Shown here piece by piece: positions 24,269 through 33,749 of a stretch of DNA of 36,572 nucleotides. The DNA is from Novosphingobium sp. AAP83 (GTDB lineage: Bacteria > Pseudomonadota > Alphaproteobacteria > Sphingomonadales > Sphingomonadaceae), in the NCBI RefSeq assembly GCF_001295795.1, contig NZ_LJHY01000009.1, forward strand, positions 1 through 36,572, written 5' to 3'. Within the stretch, counting starts at the first letter, position 1, and every line of letters begins with the position of its first letter. The notes beneath the pieces are model-generated. The model worked only from the letters and a program-made list of their open reading frames with translations, had not been told where the DNA came from and made no database searches. Made by a program: the position numbers and the translations under genes.

Positions 24269-25542
24269 TGTTCAAACACCACGGGGCGTGGCGTGCCGGG
24301 GGGGTGGATGCGCCTGAACAACTTGCCCTTTTCGCTGAACAGCACAAGCAGCAGCGCAAATATGCCCGCTGCCAAAAGGCCCAAAGCCAGCGGGTGCGCC
24401 GTACCATCATAGGCCTGACCGATGGTAATGCCGACAGTCGATGCGGAGACCGTGCGCAGGAATGACTGCACCGAACTTGCAGACCCTGCGGTGCGTTCAA
24501 ACGGTTGCAGCGCAATCGAGGTGAAGTTGGCACCGATAAAGCCGATCAGGATCATGTTGGTGATCATCAGCGGCAGGAATTGCCACAGTGTTTGCGTTGG
24601 CCAGCTTGAAACCCATGTTTGCAACAAGCTTACGGCGATAAACGCAAAAATTGCGGTGTGCGATACGCGCCGCGCGCCAAACCGCTCAACGATGCGCGAG
24701 TTCGAGAAGTTGGCAAAGGCCATCATCAGCGCAGACAAGCCGAACAGCAGAGGGAATTGGGCGCCTGCGCCGAAATGTTCGCCTACCAACTGTTGCGAGC
24801 AATTTACATAACCTATCAACGCGCCAAAGGTCAGCGAGCCACCCAGAACATAGCCGATCGAAGGGCGGTTGGTGGCAGCACGGATCATATTGGTGGCAAT
24901 AGATCCCAGCCGGATGGGTTGGCGATGTTCGGGCCGCAGGGTTTCGGGCAGGCGCAGCGCCACCCATGTGGCCATGACACAGCCCATCACGGCCAGAAAG
25001 ACGAAGATCCAGCGCCATCCGGCCATCAGCAGCACCAATTGTCCGATACTGGGGGCAAGCATCGGCACCACCAGAAACACGACAGAGATCATCGACATCT
25101 GCTTGGCCATTTGATCGCCGGAAAAACGATCGCGGATGACGGTAGCGGGAAGGACGGCCAGTCCGCCGCAGCCCATCGCCTGCAAAACGCGCATTCCCAG
25201 CAGCATGTCGAAGCTGGTAACCAGCGCGCACCCCAGGGAGAACAGCACGTAGATGCCAATGCTGCCGAGCAGGATCGGGCGCCGCCCGTAACGGTCTGCC
25301 AGCGAACCCGGGATCAGTGAAGCAAAGCCCGAAGCGAGCAGGAAAACACCTACTACCAACTGCCGCTGGTTTGGGTCTGGCACGGCCAATTCGCGTGCGA
25401 TACCGCCCAGCGCGGGGAGCATTGCATCAATCGCCAGCGCCTGAAGCGCCATGACCAATGCCATCATCGCAATCGTTTCTCGCGCCCCCATTGTGCGCAA
25501 CGGGGGTGGCAATTCTGGCTGATCGGAGGTCATTTGCCCCAT
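24265..25542 (-). CDS. MFS exporter of the Bcr/CflA type
   Basis: This is a 12-helix inner-membrane transporter of about 425 residues. The DHA1 drug:H+ antiporter motif A appears as GSLADRYGRRPILLG. The helix 4 arginine stretch RVLQAMGCGG and the motif C-like PMLAPSIGQLVLL are also visible. Wording is closest to the Bcr/CflA branch (drug, dipeptide or sulfonamide efflux), but substrates cannot be predicted. Two ATGs (25542 and 25533) are close and neither has a clear ribosome site. It is divergent from dinB and overlaps the GGDEF-EAL stop at its 3' end. Confidence 0.85.
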   Translation of the reverse strand: MGQMTSDQPELPPPLRTMGARETIAMMALVMALQALAIDAMLPALGGIARELAVPDPNQRQLVVGVFLLASGFASLIPGSLADRYGRRPILLGSIGIYVLFSLGCALVTSFDMLLGMRVLQAMGCGGLAVLPATVIRDRFSGDQMAKQMSMISVVFLVVPMLAPSIGQLVLLMAGWRWIFVFLAVMGCVMATWVALRLPETLRPEHRQPIRLGSIATNMIRAATNRPSIGYVLGGSLTFGALIGYVNCSQQLVGEHFGAGAQFPLLFGLSALMMAFANFSNSRIVERFGARRVSHTAIFAFIAVSLLQTWVSSWPTQTLWQFLPLMITNMILIGFIGANFTSIALQPFERTAGSASSVQSFLRTVSASTVGITIGQAYDGTAHPLALGLLAAGIFALLLVLFSEKGKLFRRIHPPGTPRPVVFEH

Positions 25543-25607
25543 CTGGACCAGAATGATTGTGAATCCCACCCTTTATGTTGCGCTGCGATACGCGCTACCA
25601 TGCTGGC

Positions 25608-26756
25608 ATGGTCAACGCCGCCGATGCCTTTCCCCGCGATAGCGAGCCTGATCGCAGCGCGATTGGCCTGCGCAAGGTGATCCATGTTGATATGGACGCC
25701 TTCTTTGCCAGCGTCGAACAGCGCGATGAGCCTGAATTGCGCGGCAAACCCGTGGCGGTGGGGGGATCATCGGATCGCGGGGTGGTAGCCGCCGCCAGTT
25801 ATGAGGCGCGCGTGTTTGGCGTGCGTTCGGCCATGCCATCGGTGCGGGCGGCAAAGCTGTGCCCGGATCTGATCTTTCGCCGGCCCCGGTTCGAAGTTTA
25901 TAAAGCGGTGTCACAACAAATCCGCGCGATTTTCCTCGATTATACCCCGCATGTGGAGCCGCTTTCGCTGGACGAGGCCTATCTTGATGTGACCGATGAC
26001 GTGCGCGGGATCGGTTCGGCCACGCGCATTGCCGAATTGATCCGCAAGCGCATTCGCACCGATACGGGGCTGACCGCGAGCGCCGGGGTGTCTTACAACA
26101 AGTTCCTGGCCAAGATCGCCAGTGACCAGAACAAGCCCGATGGCCTCTGCGTGATCCGCCCGGGCGAAGGCGCACAGTTTGTTGCCACTTTGCCGATCCG
26201 GCGCTTTCACGGCATCGGTCCGCGCGGCGCGGAGAAGATGGCGGCGCTGGGCATCGAAACCGGCGGGGATTTGCGGGAGAAGAGCCTGGCGTTCCTGCGC
26301 GAGAATTTCGGCTCGCTGGCAGATTACCTCTATCGCGCGGCACGGGGCATCGATCTGCGACAAGTGAAGGCTGACCGTCCGCGCAAATCGGTGGGCGGGG
26401 AGCGCACGTTCGAGCGGGACATCTCGTCGGGCAGCGCGCTGCGCGAAACGCTGGAGAACATCATCGAGATCGTGTGGGAGCGCATCGAACGCAGCGGGGC
26501 GAGCGGGCGGACGGTGACGCTGAAGATCAAGTTCAATGACTTTACCCCGCTGACCCGCTCACGCTCGTTGCCACGGGCGGTGGCGGGAAAAGCGGAGTTT
26601 GCCGACATGGCCCGCGCGCTGCTGGATGCGCAACTGCCCTTGGCCAAACCGATCCGCCTGATGGGGCTGACTCTATCCGCGCTGGAGGGCGAGGAGCCTG
26701 AGCATCCGCCCGAAGGTGCGCCCTTGATCGCCAGTCAGAGCGAATTGCCGTTTTGA
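25608..26756 (+). CDS. dinB: DNA polymerase IV (Y family)
   Basis: DinB is an error-prone translesion polymerase. The 382-residue protein has the first catalytic motif VIHVDMDAFFASVEQRD (24-40), with metal ligand D28, and the second, PLSLDEAYLD, with D122 and E123. SYEARVFGVRSAMP (64-77), the KFLAKIASDQNKPDG thumb region and a C-terminal little-finger domain follow. It ends in QSELPF, a match to the beta-clamp-binding motif QxxLPF, so the C-terminus is complete. The ATG at 25608 is preferred to 25575 on length. I see no clear SOS box. It overlaps the convergent Nudix gene by 22 bp. Confidence 0.95.
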   Translation: MVNAADAFPRDSEPDRSAIGLRKVIHVDMDAFFASVEQRDEPELRGKPVAVGGSSDRGVVAAASYEARVFGVRSAMPSVRAAKLCPDLIFRRPRFEVYKAVSQQIRAIFLDYTPHVEPLSLDEAYLDVTDDVRGIGSATRIAELIRKRIRTDTGLTASAGVSYNKFLAKIASDQNKPDGLCVIRPGEGAQFVATLPIRRFHGIGPRGAEKMAALGIETGGDLREKSLAFLRENFGSLADYLYRAARGIDLRQVKADRPRKSVGGERTFERDISSGSALRETLENIIEIVWERIERSGASGRTVTLKIKFNDFTPLTRSRSLPRAVAGKAEFADMARALLDAQLPLAKPIRLMGLTLSALEGEEPEHPPEGAPLIASQSELPF

Positions 26757-27220
26757 AAGGCCAGCCAGCGCGCGATCATGTCTTGCGCAGGCTTGCTGGT
26801 GGGGTGGGGCAGGGCTTCGGGCAGAAAAAACCGGGCCTCGATGATTTCCCGGCCATCGGGCGAGGGGGCATCGGCGGTTGTGCCTGCGACGAGTTCGATG
26901 ACGTTGGTCCAACCGTTCCGGTCAAAGGTCAGCGTGTCGATGTGGCGGGGCGAGACGAGCGTGCAACCCACTTCTTCGGCCAATTCGCGGGCTGCGGCAT
27001 CCAGCAGGCTTTCGCCTTTGCCCAAACCGCCGCCGGGCAACATCCAAAGATCAGTCAAATGGTAGCTATGCCGCACCAGCAGAATCTGCCTTGACGCATT
27101 GGCAGCAATGACATTGCATCCGCGCACGACCTTGCCGGTTGCGCGCCACCAGCGCAGGCGCAGGCCATGGGCCAGGCGCAAGGCCAGTCGATGGACAGGA
27201 CCGGGAAGCAAACGGAGCAT
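26735..27220 (-). CDS. Nudix hydrolase
   Basis: The 161-residue protein carries a complete Nudix box, Gx5Ex7REUxEExGU, at 64-86 (GGLGKGESLLDAAARELAEE then VGC). Nudix enzymes cleave nucleoside diphosphates linked to another group. An N-terminal basic stretch (RLALRLAHGLRLRWWRATG, 11-29) precedes the domain and may associate with nucleic acid or membrane. Its convergent overlap with dinB might hint at nucleotide-pool cleaning, but the substrate is not readable. The ATG at 27220 has AGG nearby. Confidence 0.85.
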   Translation of the reverse strand: MLRLLPGPVHRLALRLAHGLRLRWWRATGKVVRGCNVIAANASRQILLVRHSYHLTDLWMLPGGGLGKGESLLDAAARELAEEVGCTLVSPRHIDTLTFDRNGWTNVIELVAGTTADAPSPDGREIIEARFFLPEALPHPTSKPAQDMIARWLAFQNGNSL

Positions 27221-27409
27221 GGCCTGATCATGTACGCAGGATCAACGGTTGTCATCCATCCTGTCCACCGTCGCTGCGGGGTCGCAAATCTGTTGTCACA
27301 CTACCGTAGCAAATCACTGCTTGAGCGTGTTTATCCCCGTGCCCTGGCGCGCGGCGTTTGTGAATCGCCTTTGGCAGAGTATGCCTGTGGCCTTGAAGGG
27401 AAACTGGAC

Positions 27410-28246
27410 GTGGGATTTGGGGGTAAGCGGCTGGCGTTACCGGGCACTCGTCCGGCTTTGCCACCACTGCACGATGTGCTGTGGTGGGCATTGGCCGCGC
27501 TGATTGCCTTGCTGGCTGCTGCGCTGTTCTGGGCCGTGGTGACGCCGGTCTCTCCGCTTGGCGGCTGGCGGCCTGCCGGAATTCGCGAGATGACGCCTTC
27601 TGCCAGTGCCGCCCTTTTTGCCAGCATGGATCCGTTCAATCGCACCCCGCCTGTGGCAGAGGCCGCGCAGCAAAGTTCGGTGACCGCGCTGGCGCTGACC
27701 CTGTTCGCCACGCGATCCACGCCGGGTGGCGGTGGCAGCGCGATTATCGCAGGGGCCGATGGTGTGCAGAATGTCTACCGCATCGGGGCCGAAGTGCAGC
27801 CGGGTGTGACATTGTCCGGCGTTGCGTTCGATCATGTTGAGTTGACCCGCAATGGCGCCCGCGAATTGCTCTATCTTGATCAATCTGCCCCGGCCCCTGA
27901 CGCTGAAGGCGTGGTGGCGGCCAATCCCGTAGCGGTGCCTGCCGGTGGAACGGGCGGTTCCGGCGCGATCAGCGTGGCCGGTTTGCGCAGCGGCGTGAAT
28001 TTTGGTCCCAAGGCGGAAGGCGGCAAGATCGTCGGCCTTGAAGTGATGTCATCGGGCGATGGCGCGGTGTTTGGCGCTGCCGGATTCCAATCGGGCGATG
28101 TGATTACGGCGGTTGACGGCAAGCCCATTAGCGGCCCCGGCGATGCCGCGATACTTTCAGGCGCACTACGTCCCGGCGCATCCATTTCGGTTACCGTCAA
28201 ACGCGGTGACCGCCAGCTTCCTCTTGCGATAACATTGGCTCCATGA
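27410..28246 (+). CDS. gspC: type II secretion system protein C
   Basis: GspC links the inner-membrane platform to the outer-membrane secretin. With the GTG at 27410 (AAGGGAA eight bases upstream) the 278-residue product has a short cytoplasmic start, one membrane helix (about 24-45) and a periplasmic HR domain containing LTLFATRSTPGGGGSAII. A flexible Gly/Ala linker and a C-terminal PDZ domain (about 195-278, with FGAAGFQSGDVITAVDGKPI) follow. A frame upstream to 27167 is open but antisense to the Nudix gene. A weak TTGTGA-N16-TATGCC (27358-27385) could be the operon promoter. It overlaps gspD by 4 bp. Confidence 0.88.
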   Translation: MGFGGKRLALPGTRPALPPLHDVLWWALAALIALLAAALFWAVVTPVSPLGGWRPAGIREMTPSASAALFASMDPFNRTPPVAEAAQQSSVTALALTLFATRSTPGGGGSAIIAGADGVQNVYRIGAEVQPGVTLSGVAFDHVELTRNGARELLYLDQSAPAPDAEGVVAANPVAVPAGGTGGSGAISVAGLRSGVNFGPKAEGGKIVGLEVMSSGDGAVFGAAGFQSGDVITAVDGKPISGPGDAAILSGALRPGASISVTVKRGDRQLPLAITLAP

Positions 28247-30489
28247 AACTGCGCATGTTCTCCTGTTCGAAGATGCTCCTCGGAGCTGCCGCCTTGGCGC
28301 TTGCGACCCCGCAAGTGGCTTGGGCGCAATATACCCTCAACGTGCGTGATGCCGATGTGCGGGCGTTCGTCGCCGATGCCGCAGAGGTGACGGGCCGCAC
28401 GTTCATCGTGGATGGCCGGGTGCAGGCAAAGATCAGCGTGGTGTCAGACCGCCCGCTCAGCCGCTCGGAATACTTCGAGGTGTTCCTGTCCACCTTGCGG
28501 GCGAACGGTCTTGTCGCAGTGCCCACCGGCAACGGGGCATTCCGCATCCAGCCTGCCGAAGGCGCGGCGACCAATCCTACGCGGATTGGCAGCCGGGGGG
28601 CGGCGCAAAGCCAGATGGTAACCGAGGTTATCCGGCTGAAAACCATTGATGCGGCCCAAGCGGTTGAGACGCTGCGCCCGCTGATAAGCCGCGAAGGCGC
28701 GCTGACGGCAAACAAGGCGGGCAATTCGCTGGTGGTGGTCGATTATGCTGATAACTTGCGCCGGATTAGGGCGTTGGTGGCCGATATCGATCGTGACAGC
28801 ACGACCAGCCAGACCGTGATGCTCGACCATGCTGGCGCGCGTGAAATCGCCACGGCGTTGACGCAACTGGTGCCTGCTGCCGGAGAAGGCGGGCGCTCTT
28901 TGGCCACGGTTGTGGCGGTGGATAGCGCCAACGCGGTGTTGATGCGCGGCGATGCGACCACGCTCGCCAAGATGGCGGCCATGGCGCGGCAATTGGATGC
29001 CCGGGCTGCGCTTGGTGGCGAGATCAAGGTGGTCTGGCTTGATTATGCGGATTCTGCTGCGCTCGTTCCCGTGCTGGAACGCTTGATCGGCGGACAGGGC
29101 GGCGGCGAAGTGGCATCGGCCAGCGCTGCGCCGATCTCGCTGGGGGGGGTTGGCGGTAATGCTACCTCCAATGCCGGAACGCAGGGTAGCACCGGGCCTT
29201 CTGCGGGAACGGGAGGGGCCGCCAGCAGTCCGATAGGTGCAACGTCCGGCGGGCTTGGCAATGGTCCGATTAAGCTGGCCAACGGGCGCGGCAATGCTAC
29301 GATCACGCGCTATCCCGGTGCCAATGCGATCATCATCGCCGCCCCTGCCGATGAACAGCGCCGGTTGAGCGAAGTGATCCGCCAGCTTGATGTGCCGCAA
29401 GAGCAAGTGCTGGTCGAGGCGATCATCGTCGAGATTTCGGATAACGTGGCGCGCGAACTGGGCGTGCAGATGCTGTTTGGCGGCAAGGACAAGCCGTTTG
29501 CGGTTACCAACTATTCCAACTCTTCGCCCAATATTATCGATATTGCGGGCGGATTGCTGGCGGATAATTTTAATCAGACGACGACCGTGTTGAACGGAGC
29601 GGTTGTGACAACCACCACCAACAGCCCGGCGGGCGATTTGTTGACGCAAAACGCGGCGAGCAAGGTTTTGGCGGCGCGCGGGGCGTATTCGGGTTTCCTG
29701 ACCGAGCTTGGCAAGGACACCTATCTCGGCGCGATCATCAATGCGGTGCAGACGGATCGCAATTCGAATATCCTTTCGACCCCGCACATCACCACGAACA
29801 ACAATGTGCCGGCATCCATCCTGTTCGGGCAGGAAATTCCGGTTGCGACGGGCGAGGCGCTGTCCGGCGGGAACTTTAACGATACGTTCCGCACAGTGAC
29901 GCGCCAGAATGTCGGCATCGAACTGGACGTGACCCCGCAGATCAACGCGGACAACATGGTGCGGCTGGATTTGCGGCAGGAGGTATCATCGGTGGCAGGC
30001 CCGGTTGCACGCGGATCCAGCGATCTGATCGTCAACAAGCGCGAGATCAAGACGACGGTGACGGTGGGTGACCGCGAGATCGTGGCGCTGGGCGGGCTGC
30101 TGGACGATAACGAGAGCCGCACGTTGCAGAAAGTGCCGTTCCTTGGCGATATTCCGATCCTGGGCGAGGCGTTCCGGTCACGCGGGCGCAGCCGGGTGAA
30201 GACCAATCTGATGGTGTTTATCCGCCCGACGATCTTGCGCAATGCAAGGGATCGCGAGGCGCAGACAGCGCGCCGCTATGGCATTGTCCGCAAGGCTCAA
30301 GTCAACTTTGATCCCAAGCGCGAGCCGGGGATTGATGAACTGATCGTCGATTATATGGGCGCAAGCCTGCCAGCTACGCCGCAGGCCGAAGTGGCCGCGC
30401 TGAACGCGGGCGATACGCTGATCCGCCCGCGCGCTTTGCCTGCACCAATTGAGCAGACCGAGCTTCCGCCGAGCAGCGCGCAGAACTGA
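28243..30489 (+). CDS. gspD: type II secretion system secretin
   Basis: GspD forms the outer-membrane channel. The 748-residue precursor has a Sec signal ending QVAWAQ (about 1-29), an N0 domain starting YTLNVRDADVRAFVADAAEV and N1-N3 repeats. The N3 domain holds a Gly/Ser/Thr-rich insertion (about 290-345). The secretin core carries LSTPHITTNNN, a VATGEALSGGNFNDTF gate region and the VPFLGDIPILGEAFRS signature. The C-terminal tail (about 690-748) is proline-rich; a pilotin-binding S-domain is not evident. It starts within the gspC stop (ATGA). Confidence 0.94.
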   Translation: MKLRMFSCSKMLLGAAALALATPQVAWAQYTLNVRDADVRAFVADAAEVTGRTFIVDGRVQAKISVVSDRPLSRSEYFEVFLSTLRANGLVAVPTGNGAFRIQPAEGAATNPTRIGSRGAAQSQMVTEVIRLKTIDAAQAVETLRPLISREGALTANKAGNSLVVVDYADNLRRIRALVADIDRDSTTSQTVMLDHAGAREIATALTQLVPAAGEGGRSLATVVAVDSANAVLMRGDATTLAKMAAMARQLDARAALGGEIKVVWLDYADSAALVPVLERLIGGQGGGEVASASAAPISLGGVGGNATSNAGTQGSTGPSAGTGGAASSPIGATSGGLGNGPIKLANGRGNATITRYPGANAIIIAAPADEQRRLSEVIRQLDVPQEQVLVEAIIVEISDNVARELGVQMLFGGKDKPFAVTNYSNSSPNIIDIAGGLLADNFNQTTTVLNGAVVTTTTNSPAGDLLTQNAASKVLAARGAYSGFLTELGKDTYLGAIINAVQTDRNSNILSTPHITTNNNVPASILFGQEIPVATGEALSGGNFNDTFRTVTRQNVGIELDVTPQINADNMVRLDLRQEVSSVAGPVARGSSDLIVNKREIKTTVTVGDREIVALGGLLDDNESRTLQKVPFLGDIPILGEAFRSRGRSRVKTNLMVFIRPTILRNARDREAQTARRYGIVRKAQVNFDPKREPGIDELIVDYMGASLPATPQAEVAALNAGDTLIRPRALPAPIEQTELPPSSAQN

Positions 30490-30493
30490 TCCG

Positions 30494-32041
30494 ATGGACG
30501 CAGCGCACGACATTGATGGCACTGACGCGACGCAATTTGCAGGCGCGATGACGGTTGCCTTGCCTGATCCCGGGCAAGTGTCCGCCGTGCCTTATCTCTA
30601 TGCACGCGATCACGGGTTCATGGTCGAAGGCGAGGCCGATGGCGCGGTTGCGCTTGTCATGCGCGAAGGGGCCGATCCGCTGGGCTTGCTTGAAGTGCGC
30701 CGGGTTCTGGGTAAGCCGATGGTTACGCGCAAGGTGGCTGCGGGTGAGTTTGAGAAACTGCTGGCCGAAGTTTATGCGCAGGACGGCGCGGCGCAAGTTG
30801 TTGGCGATATGGGCATTGCGGGCGATGGGCTTGATCCCTTGGCCTTGGGCCTGCCCAGTGCCGAGGACTTGCTTGATAGCGCCGACGATGCGCCTGCGAT
30901 CCGCCTGATCAACGGGCTGATTGCCGAGAGTTTGCGCCAGGGCGTTTCGGACATCCACATCGAGCCTTATGAAACCGCGCTGGTCGTGCGGATGCGGGTG
31001 GACGGTGTGTTGACCGAGAAACTGCGAATGCCGCCGCATGTGGCGCCGGTGCTGGTCAGCCGTATCAAGGTGATGGCGCGGCTCGATATTGCCGAGCGCC
31101 GGATGCCGCAGGACGGGCGCATTTCGTTGAGCCTTGGCGGCAAGCTGGTGGATGTGCGCGTGTCTACCCTGCCGAACCGCGCGGGCGAGCGCGTGGTGAT
31201 GCGCTTGCTGGATAAGGACAATGCCGGGATCAGCCTTCCCCAGCTTGGCCTTGATCCCAAAGCCGAAGACACGCTGCGCCGCGCACTGGCCGAACCCAAC
31301 GGGATCGTGCTGGTGACCGGGCCGACCGGGTCTGGCAAGACGACGACGCTTTATGCCGCGCTGCGCGGGTTGAATGATGGCGCGCGCAATATCCTGACGG
31401 TGGAAGACCCTGTGGAATACGCTGTGGATGGCGTGGGCCAGACGCAAGTGAATTCCAAGGTCGGGCTGACGTTTGCCGCCGGTTTGCGCGCGATCCTGCG
31501 GCAAGACCCCGACGTGGTGATGATCGGCGAAATCCGTGACCGCGAGACGGCGGATATTGCGGTGCAGGCCTCGCTCACCGGGCATCTGGTGCTTTCGACG
31601 GTTCACACCAACGATGCGGCAGGCGCGATTACGCGGATGCGCGATATGGGGGTGGAGCCGTTCCTGCTTGCCTCGACACTGCGCGCGGTGATCGCGCAGC
31701 GGCTGGTGCGGCGGCTGTGCGCGCATTGCCGCGAGGAACGCGCGCTCGATTCCGGCATGGCCGAGGTTCTGGGCATGAAGGCCGGACGCACGGTCCATAC
31801 GGCCAAGGGCTGCGCTGAATGTGGGCAGACCGGATATGCGGGGCGTGTTGGCGTGTTCGAGGCGGTGCGGGTGGATGATGTGATCCGCCAGATGATCCAC
31901 GATAACGCCGATGAAGCCGCGATTGCGCGTCATGCTTTCGCTGATTCGCCCACGCTGACCAAGGCGGTGCGGCGCATGGTGAAGGATGGCGTGACCAGCC
32001 CTGAAGAAGCGGCGCGGATCATGCGGCGGGACGGGGCCTGA
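30494..32041 (+). CDS. gspE: type II secretion system ATPase
   Basis: GspE is the cytoplasmic hexameric ATPase that drives pseudopilus assembly. The 515-residue protein has an N-terminal GspL-binding region, GVSDIHIEPYE, Walker A GPTGSGKTTT (276-285), an Asp box around LTVEDPVEY, Walker B VVMIGEIRD (about 340) and the His box LSTVHTND. A zinc motif with two CxxC pairs (CAHC and CAEC) lies near 408-440. The ATG at 30494 is four bases after the gspD stop. All key motifs are intact. Confidence 0.96.
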   Translation: MDAAHDIDGTDATQFAGAMTVALPDPGQVSAVPYLYARDHGFMVEGEADGAVALVMREGADPLGLLEVRRVLGKPMVTRKVAAGEFEKLLAEVYAQDGAAQVVGDMGIAGDGLDPLALGLPSAEDLLDSADDAPAIRLINGLIAESLRQGVSDIHIEPYETALVVRMRVDGVLTEKLRMPPHVAPVLVSRIKVMARLDIAERRMPQDGRISLSLGGKLVDVRVSTLPNRAGERVVMRLLDKDNAGISLPQLGLDPKAEDTLRRALAEPNGIVLVTGPTGSGKTTTLYAALRGLNDGARNILTVEDPVEYAVDGVGQTQVNSKVGLTFAAGLRAILRQDPDVVMIGEIRDRETADIAVQASLTGHLVLSTVHTNDAAGAITRMRDMGVEPFLLASTLRAVIAQRLVRRLCAHCREERALDSGMAEVLGMKAGRTVHTAKGCAECGQTGYAGRVGVFEAVRVDDVIRQMIHDNADEAAIARHAFADSPTLTKAVRRMVKDGVTSPEEAARIMRRDGA

Positions 32042-33270
32042 TGGCGCGCTTTGCCTATCACGCGATTGACCCCAAGGGCATCGAACGGCGCGGCGCGATT
32101 GAAGCGCCGGGCGAAGCGGCAGCGCGCGAGAAACTGGCGGCGCGGCAGTGGTATGTGGTCAGCCTTACGCCCGATGCAGCAGCATCGGCGCGGCGCGCGG
32201 CAACCTCGACCAGCGGCATCGCGCTGTTTGCCAACAAGCTTTCGGCCAAGCAATTGGCGCTGTTTACCCGCCAGCTTTCATCGCTGATGGTAGTGAGCCC
32301 GCTGGAAGAAACGCTGCGCACGATTTCACGCCAGACCGAAAAGCCCAAGGCGCAGGCGATCTTGTCCAACGTCCACGCAGGCGTAGTGGAAGGCCTGCCT
32401 TTGGCCGAAGCGATGCGGCGCGAAGAGCCGAGCTTTCCGCCGATCTATCGTGCGATGGTGGCTGCGGGTGAAAACTCGGGCAGCTTGCCCGCCATCGCTG
32501 ACCGGCTGGCCGATATGTTGGAGCGTCAGGCGCAGGTGCGCGGCAAGATCATTGCTGCGCTGGCTTATCCCATCGTGCTGTCGCTGGTGGCGATTGGCGT
32601 GGTTACGGGGTTGATGGTCTCGGTTGTGCCGCGCGTGGTGGAACAGTTCGATAACGCCAGCCGCCAGTTGCCGATGCTGACGCGGGTGGTGATCGGGATT
32701 TCGCAGTTCCTCAGTGCGTGGTGGTGGGCTTTGCTGGCGCTGCTGGCGCTGGCGGTGGCCGGTTTCATCCGCGCCTTGCGCAATCCCGCGTTCAAGCTGC
32801 GCTTTGATTCCGCGCTGTTGCGCATTCCGTTTATAGGCAAGCTGATCCGCGATGTTCATGCGGCCTCTCTGGCGCGTACACTGTCGACGATGATCGAGGC
32901 GCGGTTGCCGCTGGTGGATGGCTTGCGCTTGGCCACGCGGACGGTTTCCAATGCGGTGCAGGCACAATCGCTGGCGGGCATCAGCGAAAAAGTGCGCGCG
33001 GGCGGATCGCTTTCCACCGCATTGCGCGAGGCCGGGACATTTCCGCCGCTGCTGGTCTATCTTGCCGCGAGCGGCGAGGCGGCGGGGCAATTGGGCGTGA
33101 TGCTGGAACGCGCCGCCGATTACCTTGAGCGTGAATTCGAAGCCTTTACCGCCGCTGCGATGGCGCTGCTGGAACCTGCGATCATCGTTGTGATGGGCAC
33201 GGCGGTGGCGCTGATCATCCTTGCGATCCTGCTGCCGATTTTGCAGCTTCAGAACCTGACGGGCCTGTGA
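32041..33270 (+). CDS. gspF: type II secretion system inner-membrane platform protein F
   Basis: The 409-residue protein has two T2SSF domains (about 70-195 and 275-395), each ending in a membrane helix, and a third helix near 220-245 (WWWALLALLALAVAGFI). It begins MARFAYHAIDPKGIERRG, a typical GspF opening, and contains the LVVYLAASGEAAGQLG-like second-domain signature (LLVYLAASGE). Its ATG overlaps the gspE TGA by one base. GspF anchors the ATPase and pseudopilin assembly site. Confidence 0.95.
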   Translation: MARFAYHAIDPKGIERRGAIEAPGEAAAREKLAARQWYVVSLTPDAAASARRAATSTSGIALFANKLSAKQLALFTRQLSSLMVVSPLEETLRTISRQTEKPKAQAILSNVHAGVVEGLPLAEAMRREEPSFPPIYRAMVAAGENSGSLPAIADRLADMLERQAQVRGKIIAALAYPIVLSLVAIGVVTGLMVSVVPRVVEQFDNASRQLPMLTRVVIGISQFLSAWWWALLALLALAVAGFIRALRNPAFKLRFDSALLRIPFIGKLIRDVHAASLARTLSTMIEARLPLVDGLRLATRTVSNAVQAQSLAGISEKVRAGGSLSTALREAGTFPPLLVYLAASGEAAGQLGVMLERAADYLEREFEAFTAAAMALLEPAIIVVMGTAVALIILAILLPILQLQNLTGL

Positions 33271-33271
33271 C

Positions 33272-33739
33272 ATGACTGACATTGAACCAACCGAGACACC
33301 GGAAGCCAAGGCCAAGCGCCGTCGCAACGGTTTCAGCCTTGTTGAATTGATGGTGGTGATTTTCATCATCGGGCTGCTGGCCACGGTGGTGCTGATCAAC
33401 GTGCTGCCGAGCCAGGATAAGGCGATGGTCGTCAAAGCGCGGTCGGATATCGCCACGCTGGAGCAGGGCATGGAAATGTACCGGCTCGATATGGCGAGCT
33501 ATCCCGGCCAAGGTGAGGGTTTGACCGCGCTGCGCACGCCGCCTGCCAACCTTGCGATGCCGCAGAATTACCGGTCCGGCGGCTATGTGAAGGATCTGCC
33601 GAGCGATCCTTGGGGCCGCCCCTACCAGTATCAGGTGCCGGGCCGCGATGGCCGTCCGTTCGAGATCTTCTCGCTGGGGGCCGATGGGCAGCCGGGCGGT
33701 GCTGATCTGAACGCCGATATCTACGCCGGACAGGATTGA
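33272..33739 (+). CDS. gspG: type II secretion system major pseudopilin
   Basis: The 155-residue precursor has a positively charged leader (AKAKRRRNG) and a prepilin peptidase site G20-F21, followed by FSLVELMVVIFIIGLLATVV, with E25 as the conserved Glu5 of the mature protein. The globular domain has the major-pseudopilin wording YPGQGEGLTALRTPP and DPWGRPYQYQVPG, and ends near the calcium-site segment SLGADGQPGGADLNADI. The prepilin peptidase gspO is not in the window. The next gene, 10 bases on, is gspL rather than gspH. Confidence 0.96.
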   Translation: MTDIEPTETPEAKAKRRRNGFSLVELMVVIFIIGLLATVVLINVLPSQDKAMVVKARSDIATLEQGMEMYRLDMASYPGQGEGLTALRTPPANLAMPQNYRSGGYVKDLPSDPWGRPYQYQVPGRDGRPFEIFSLGADGQPGGADLNADIYAGQD

Positions 33740-33749
33740 CGCCGGGCCG

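Noticed and set aside
27167..27409. Longer gspC starting at 27167
   Set aside because: The upstream part is antisense to the Nudix gene and has no ribosome site; the GTG at 27410 with AAGGGAA precedes a normal GspC N-terminus.
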